NCBI GenBank assembly: GCA_012514125.1 | Contig: JAAZAW010000170.1 | Coordinates: 1 to 9,008, forward strand | Direction of reading: 5' to 3' | DNA: 9,008 nt | DNA from: Phycisphaerae bacterium | Lineage (GTDB): Bacteria > Planctomycetota > Phycisphaerae > JAAYCJ01 | Shown: one piece after another, positions 5,611 through 9,008 of the stretch | Numbering within the stretch: the stretch's first letter is position 1 | Layout of the letters: every line of letters starts with the position of its first letter | Notes under the pieces: model-generated | The model's input: only the letters and a program-made list of their open reading frames with translations | Told to the model about the DNA's origin: nothing | The model's database searches: none | Translations under genes and position numbers: made by a program

Positions 5611-5719
5611 CGTTTCGGTTTCTGAGGAAAGTCGAAGGGACATTTGCTTGCCGGCGTCATGTCGCTTCGACCCATTCGACAAGCTCAGGGACCACAGGCT
5701 CAGCGACCGAAAGTTTTTA
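5605..5719 (-). repeat. copy 2 of a direct repeat of about 110 bp
   Basis: This copy has the same orientation as copy 1 and sits between the adenosyltransferase stop (5760) and the radA promoter. The identical core is 5661-5700. The bracketing arms are GTCGCT (5661-5666) and AGCGAC (5702-5707). The core can be parsed as a short palindromic unit split by a 24-bp insert (5671-5694). Removing the insert restores TTCGACAGGCTCAG, and the insert itself contains TTCGACAAGCTCAG. Weaker similarity to the copy 1 flank continues to the stop codon of the preceding gene (CGATTAA near 4146 and 5740; TATT near 4166 and 5761). Confidence 0.75.
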
Positions 5720-5759
5720 AGATTTTTTAATGTAATGACTCGATTAAAGCCAAAGCGTA

Positions 5760-6299
5760 TTATTCTGTTTTTGTCCATGGGGTCTCGGTTACCTGCGATT
5801 GGAAGTTGGACCACCGAGCCGCTTCGAAGAACCAGTCGCTGAGGCGATTCAGGAATCGCGGGACGGTTTCCGCGATTTTTCGTGTTGTCCGGGTTTGGAG
5901 CATTGAAATTCGACGTTCTGTTTTTCGGCAAAGTGCCCGGGCCAGATGAAGGCGGCAGGCGAGTTCCGTTCCATCGGGCAAGATAAAGACGCGAAGTTCG
6001 GGCAGTTTTTCCTGCCAGGCGGCGATTTCCGTTTCGAGTCTGTGGATGGGTTCTTCGGGGAATACGCAGGACGACCATCCTGAGACATATCCACCCAATT
6101 CGAAGAGTATTTTTTGCATCCAGTCCAGGCGAGATTTCATTTCCTGATCGTCGCAAACACACTTTACCCACCCGATGGTGCAGTTGAGTTCATCGAGCGT
6201 ACCGACGGCTTCGAAATTGATATGGTCCTTGCCCACCATTTGCCCTGAAACCAGTTTTGAAGCACCTTGATCCCCGGTCGAGGGATACTTTTTCTTCAT
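5760..6299 (-). CDS. PduO-type cob(I)alamin adenosyltransferase
   Basis: The enzyme transfers the 5'-deoxyadenosyl group of ATP to cob(I)alamin, making the adenosylcobalamin needed by mutases, dehydratases and class II ribonucleotide reductase. The 179-residue product has the PduO/MMAB motifs in order: STGDQG (7-12, ATP site), EAVGTLDELN (30-39), ILPDGTELACRLHLARALCR (106-125) running into KTERR (126-130), and FLNRLSDWFFEAAR (149-162). Length matches the family. An in-frame ATG at 6320 would add seven residues (MTKRKTT), but it has no ribosome-binding site; the ATG at 6299 has AAGGA (6308-6312) 8 nt upstream. No other cobalamin gene is in the window, so the dependent enzyme cannot be named. 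It is divergent from yacG. I withhold a symbol because pduO, cobO-like and mmab names are used inconsistently. Confidence 0.92.
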   Translation of the reverse strand: MKKKYPSTGDQGASKLVSGQMVGKDHINFEAVGTLDELNCTIGWVKCVCDDQEMKSRLDWMQKILFELGGYVSGWSSCVFPEEPIHRLETEIAAWQEKLPELRVFILPDGTELACRLHLARALCRKTERRISMLQTRTTRKIAETVPRFLNRLSDWFFEAARWSNFQSQVTETPWTKTE

Positions 6300-6506
6300 T
6301 GTTGTTTTCCTTTTCGTCATCGTCTGTTTGGTGTTGGTATTTTTTCATTATACAGGCCGTCGGCTATGAGCGAAAAAGTTTTTACGTTCTTTCTTATCTC
6401 TTTCAAAGAGCATATAATTTTGATAGTAATTTTAAACATGATGAATCGTCGATGGTTTCAAAAATGCGTTGGCGATTGTTGGAATAAGTGAGGAACAAGG
6501 AATACA
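6300..6506. promoter_or_regulatory. divergent promoter region, adenosyltransferase/yacG
   Basis: This 207-bp A+T-rich spacer separates two divergent genes. On the minus strand a perfect TATAAT (6347-6352) would start the adenosyltransferase transcript about 40 nt before its ATG. On the plus strand another TATAAT (6413-6418) could serve yacG with a leader of about 80 nt. Neither has a convincing -35 box at 16-18 bp, so these are candidates only. I found no structure resembling a cobalamin riboswitch; the spacer is also too short for a full one plus expression signals. Confidence 0.35.
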
Positions 6507-6731
6507 ATGGTCGCTCCGGGAATTCAATTTCGATGTCCGACGTGCAAGAAGGAAGTGATGGTGCTCAAGCCTGAGGATTTGCCCACCAGGCCATTTTGCT
6601 GTTCGCGGTGCAAGATGATCGATTTGTATAAATGGTTTAACGAGGAAATCTACATTTCGCAATCCACGCATCCTGAAAGTGAATTTTTCAAGACGCATAC
6701 GTCTCTGGATGAAGAAGCGGAACGCGAATGA
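6507..6731 (+). CDS. yacG: YacG-family zinc-binding protein
   Basis: This 74-residue protein matches the YacG pattern: CPTC (10-13), then RPFCCSRCKMIDLYKWFNEE (28-47). Zinc ligands are most likely Cys10, Cys13, Cys31 and Cys35; Cys32 is an extra cysteine beside the third ligand. E. coli YacG binds GyrB and inhibits DNA gyrase, with the basic and helical C-terminal part making the contact. Here the tail after residue 50 is acidic (ending TSLDEEAERE), so the same activity is not assured. AAGGA (6497-6501) lies 5 nt before the ATG. In E. coli yacG follows coaE and zapD, but here it is a lone gene. It converges on the dehydratase gene with a 28-bp gap and no visible terminator. Confidence 0.9.
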   Translation: MVAPGIQFRCPTCKKEVMVLKPEDLPTRPFCCSRCKMIDLYKWFNEEIYISQSTHPESEFFKTHTSLDEEAERE

Positions 6732-6759
6732 CAGGATGAAAGGTTAAATCAAAAGCCTA

Positions 6760-8820
6760 TTACAGTATTGTCCCGGGATTTGTCTGGGCTGTGATGACTG
6801 GGGGCGTTTGAGCGGTGGTTTTGGTTTCATTGTCTGAATTGAAATGGAATTCGGGGACCAGTTTTTTCATCGCCATCCGGACCTTGTTGGGACATTCAGA
6901 TTGCGTCAGCGTTGCCAGTTCATCAAACCCTTTGAGCAAGGTTTTACGATCTACGGGGGCTTTTTGCCAGACTGCGATTTTTTCATGGCTTGTCGGGGAC
7001 ATGTCTTCGCCTTCGAGTGAAAGTTCTTCGAATAATTTTTCGCCCGGACGGATGCCAGAAAATTTGATTTCGATATCTTCGTTTGGGGTAAAGCCGCTGA
7101 GGGTAATCATATCGCGGGCCAGATCGACGATTTTTACGGGATCGCCCATATCCAACAGGAAAATCTCGCCTCCTTTTCCGATGGCGGCGGCCTGCATTAC
7201 GAGTTGGGCGGCTTCGGGAATTGTCATAAAATATCGTCGCATCTCCGGGTGGGTGACCATGACGGGACCGCCCTGGAGGATTTGTTCTTTGAAAATGGGC
7301 ACGACCGAGCCGTTGGAGCCGAGTACGTTGCCGAAGCGAACGGTAACAAACTGTGTTCCGCCCGGAGCATTGATTCCCTGGATGTACATTTCGGCGATTC
7401 GCTTGGAACAGCCCATGACACTGGTGGGATTGACGGCTTTGTCGGTTGAGATCATGACGAACTTTTGGCAGTTATATTTGGCTGCGGCATCGGCACAATT
7501 TTTTGTTCCGAAGATGTTATTTTTGACCGCCTCGGTGGGGTTCAGTTCCATCAGGGGGACATGTTTGTGGGCAGCGGCATGGAATAGGGCGTTGGGACGT
7601 TCTTTTCCGAAGATCAACTCCACTCGCTCGCGATCGGTAATATCGCAGATGTATACGGCGATATCCAGGCTGGGGAAAGTTTTGCGCATTTCACGTTCGA
7701 TGAAAAACAGGGGATTTTCCGCCTGTTCCACCAGCACCAGTCTGGCGGGATTGAAATTGCCGATCTGCCGGCACATTTCCGAACCGATGGAGCCGCCGGC
7801 GCCTGTGATCATCACGGTTTTGTTTTGAATGTAATTGCTGATGGCTTGACAATCGAGCTTGGCGGGTTCGCGTCCCAGCAGGTCGTTGATATCGATTTCA
7901 CGCATTTGCGAAACGCGGATTTTACCGGAAATCAGGTCTTTTAACGCGGGGACGGTTCTGAATCGGACATTTGTGCCCTGGCATTTTTCGACAATTTTTC
8001 GCACCTCGCGTGGGGGAACCGACGACTGGGCGATCAATACTTCATCGATCTGGTACTTTTCGCAGAATTCCTTGATATTATCGGGACTGCCCAGGACTTT
8101 GCATCCGAGGATTGTGGCACCGTGTTTGCTGATATCGTCATCCAGCAGGCCCACAACTTCGTATTGTTCCACGGACATACGGTGAATTTCCCGTAAGGCC
8201 ATTTCGCCCGAATCGCCCGCACCGACAATCAGAGTTCGAATCAGCCTGCCGCCGGAAAGCTGGCAGAATTCTTCATGATATAAACGAACGGCGATACGGA
8301 CGCCGCAGACCATGGCGATCGTGCAGGCCCAGTCGAGTAAGAAGATGGATTGTCTGAAGGTTTCAAATCGTTCCAACGGAAATAGATCGACAAGGTCCGG
8401 ATAAACCATCGGCCCGATCGAAGCGACGAGGAAAAACGTTACAACGAATAGAAATAAGCTGACGTGGCTGGCGATCGTGATGCGGATCAAATCGTAGAGG
8501 GATACATATCGCCACCATCCCTGGTAGAGATTGAACCCCCAGAAGACGAGGAGCTTGATCACCAGGATGACCGAAAGCATTGGCAGATAAAGGGGATAAA
8601 ACCAGTTTGTCACATCGGAAAAGTTATAGGCCAGACCGAAAGACATGAGTAAACTCAGCGCAAAAAGCACCGTGTGGACGAGAACGATCAAAACACGTCG
8701 ATATCGAAGAACGATCGATTTGGTCGAGCCGTTATCGTTCGTCACCGAACTGTTGTGTTGATCTTCATTTATGGATTGTGTCTGAAGATCGGCATTATTG
8801 GGATCTTTCGTCTGTTTCAT
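6760..8820 (-). CDS. membrane nucleotide-sugar 4,6-dehydratase (CapD/WbpM/PglF class)
   Basis: This 686-residue inner-membrane enzyme probably converts UDP-N-acetylhexosamine to the 4-keto-6-deoxy sugar for surface glycan synthesis. After a polar N-terminus (1-35), about four membrane helices occupy roughly 42-64, 78-97, 114-138 and 158-178. A first Rossmann domain has GAGDSG (200-205). The catalytic short-chain dehydrogenase domain has TGAGGSIG (339-346), AAAHKHVPLME (415-425), STDKAVNPT (458-466) and MGCSK (469-473). The Tyr of the usual YxxxK motif is thus Met469, with Lys473 retained, as in the large WbpM-type homologues. RFGNVLGSNGSVVP (495-508) and RPGEKLFEEL (591-600) complete the family set. 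The chosen ATG has AGGA only 3 nt away; a GTG at 8847 would add nine residues but has no ribosome-binding site. The exact sugar product is not predictable. Confidence 0.92.
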   Translation of the reverse strand: MKQTKDPNNADLQTQSINEDQHNSSVTNDNGSTKSIVLRYRRVLIVLVHTVLFALSLLMSFGLAYNFSDVTNWFYPLYLPMLSVILVIKLLVFWGFNLYQGWWRYVSLYDLIRITIASHVSLFLFVVTFFLVASIGPMVYPDLVDLFPLERFETFRQSIFLLDWACTIAMVCGVRIAVRLYHEEFCQLSGGRLIRTLIVGAGDSGEMALREIHRMSVEQYEVVGLLDDDISKHGATILGCKVLGSPDNIKEFCEKYQIDEVLIAQSSVPPREVRKIVEKCQGTNVRFRTVPALKDLISGKIRVSQMREIDINDLLGREPAKLDCQAISNYIQNKTVMITGAGGSIGSEMCRQIGNFNPARLVLVEQAENPLFFIEREMRKTFPSLDIAVYICDITDRERVELIFGKERPNALFHAAAHKHVPLMELNPTEAVKNNIFGTKNCADAAAKYNCQKFVMISTDKAVNPTSVMGCSKRIAEMYIQGINAPGGTQFVTVRFGNVLGSNGSVVPIFKEQILQGGPVMVTHPEMRRYFMTIPEAAQLVMQAAAIGKGGEIFLLDMGDPVKIVDLARDMITLSGFTPNEDIEIKFSGIRPGEKLFEELSLEGEDMSPTSHEKIAVWQKAPVDRKTLLKGFDELATLTQSECPNKVRMAMKKLVPEFHFNSDNETKTTAQTPPVITAQTNPGTIL

Positions 8821-8859
8821 ATATCCTATATATCCGTTAGAAACCACGACACGATTACT

Positions 8860-9008
8860 ATGAAATATCTATTTTGCGTACTTTTTCTTTTAAAAAGTCA
8901 ATTTTTCACTATTGCTATAAGCTGTCAGGCGGTTCTTTGCAATGAACCGACCTGGTGGCTATTATATCGACATCCCGGCATAAAATATCACTATTATTTT
9001 AAAGAAAA
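8860..9008 (+). CDS. possible 5' end of a small exported protein
   Basis: An ATG at 8860 opens a frame that runs off the right edge (49 complete codons). The first 30 residues look like a signal peptide or lipoprotein leader: Lys2, a hydrophobic core (LFCVLFLL) and ISCQA with a cysteine at position 22. The rest is rich in aromatic residues (TWWLLYRHPG). There is no Shine-Dalgarno sequence before the ATG, and A+T-rich DNA readily makes hydrophobic frames. The ATG would be divergent from the dehydratase and would place it inside that gene's upstream region. Treat as tentative. Confidence 0.28.
   Translation, partial: MKYLFCVLFLLKSQFFTIAISCQAVLCNEPTWWLLYRHPGIKYHYYFKE
8914..8942 (-). promoter_or_regulatory. 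candidate promoter of the dehydratase gene
   Basis: On the minus strand TTGCAA (8937-8942) and TATAGC (8914-8919) are 17 bp apart, each matching 4 of 6 consensus bases. The leader would be about 90 nt. The -35 lies inside the loop of the inverted repeat at 8930-8949. Other A+T-rich combinations exist here, including a perfect TATAAT further upstream on the minus strand, so this is weak. Confidence 0.25.
8930..8949. promoter_or_regulatory. inverted repeat upstream of the dehydratase gene
   Basis: Perfect 6-bp arms CGGTTC (8930-8935) and GAACCG (8944-8949) flank an 8-nt centre, TTTGCAAT. The G+C-rich arms stand out in an otherwise A+T-rich region and overlap a candidate -35 box, suggesting an operator. 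No T run follows on either strand, so it is not a convincing terminator. Confidence 0.35.

Noticed and set aside
6267..6491. A 74-codon + strand frame ending 15 bp before yacG
   Set aside because: It starts antisense to the conserved N-terminus of the adenosyltransferase and runs through the divergent promoter region. Its hydrophobic, Phe-rich product reflects A+T-rich DNA.
6815..7828. A 337-codon open frame on the + strand opposite the dehydratase
   Set aside because: It is antisense to the conserved catalytic domain, has a Ser/Arg/Ile-rich composition typical of shadow frames, and shows no recognisable family.
8821..8847. A nine-residue N-terminal extension of the dehydratase from a GTG at 8847
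   Set aside because: No ribosome-binding site precedes the GTG, whereas AGGA precedes the ATG at 8820, though its 3-nt spacing is tight. The extension is not fully excluded.

Overview
The window looks like chromosomal DNA from a free-living bacterium of moderate G+C, most likely a planctomycete of the Phycisphaerae/Sedimentisphaerales kind or another PVC-group member. The taxon is an inference. It rests on a PEP-CTERM surface protein with an autotransporter-like beta-rich body, small lipoproteins with no recognisable family, and ordinary single-copy housekeeping genes scattered singly rather than in the operons seen in proteobacteria. No rRNA, tRNA, CRISPR array, phage gene or complete insertion sequence was seen.

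Layout, left to right. The 3' end of an unidentified gene (2-124, +) is followed by a 252-bp gap holding a strong sigma70-type promoter. That promoter serves a secreted PEP-CTERM protein (377-1408, +). A tiny lipoprotein gene (1405-1596, -) converges on it so closely that they share the TTAA of their stop codons. Divergent from the lipoprotein is rsmA/ksgA (1697-2581, +), the 16S rRNA dimethyladenosine transferase. It converges on a two-gene minus-strand unit: an unidentified lipoprotein (3406-3951) followed 9 bp later by a YafV-type omega-amidase of the nitrilase family (2614-3396). Further right on the minus strand lie radA (4164-5540) and a PduO-type cob(I)alamin adenosyltransferase (5760-6299). 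A small zinc protein of the YacG family (6507-6731, +) is divergent from the adenosyltransferase. A large membrane-bound nucleotide-sugar 4,6-dehydratase of the CapD/WbpM/PglF class (6760-8820, -) converges on yacG. The last 160 bp are A+T-rich and hold the dehydratase upstream region plus the possible start of another gene on the + strand.

How the genes relate. RsmA (ribosome assembly), RadA (recombination intermediates) and YacG (gyrase-binding zinc protein in E. coli) are housekeeping. The omega-amidase is metabolite repair, and the adenosyltransferase supplies adenosylcobalamin. The PEP-CTERM protein and the nucleotide-sugar dehydratase both belong to the cell-surface and exopolysaccharide sphere, but they are about 5 kb apart and no exosortase is present, so a direct link is only a suggestion.

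I see no obvious new multigene system. The most unusual structures are at the DNA level. Three evenly spaced, palindrome-prone repeats lie inside the rsmA reading frame and give the protein three (F/L)HxC motifs in a strikingly A+T-rich patch. A direct repeat of about 110 bp occurs on both sides of radA, and each copy carries what looks like one short palindromic unit inserted inside another of the same family.
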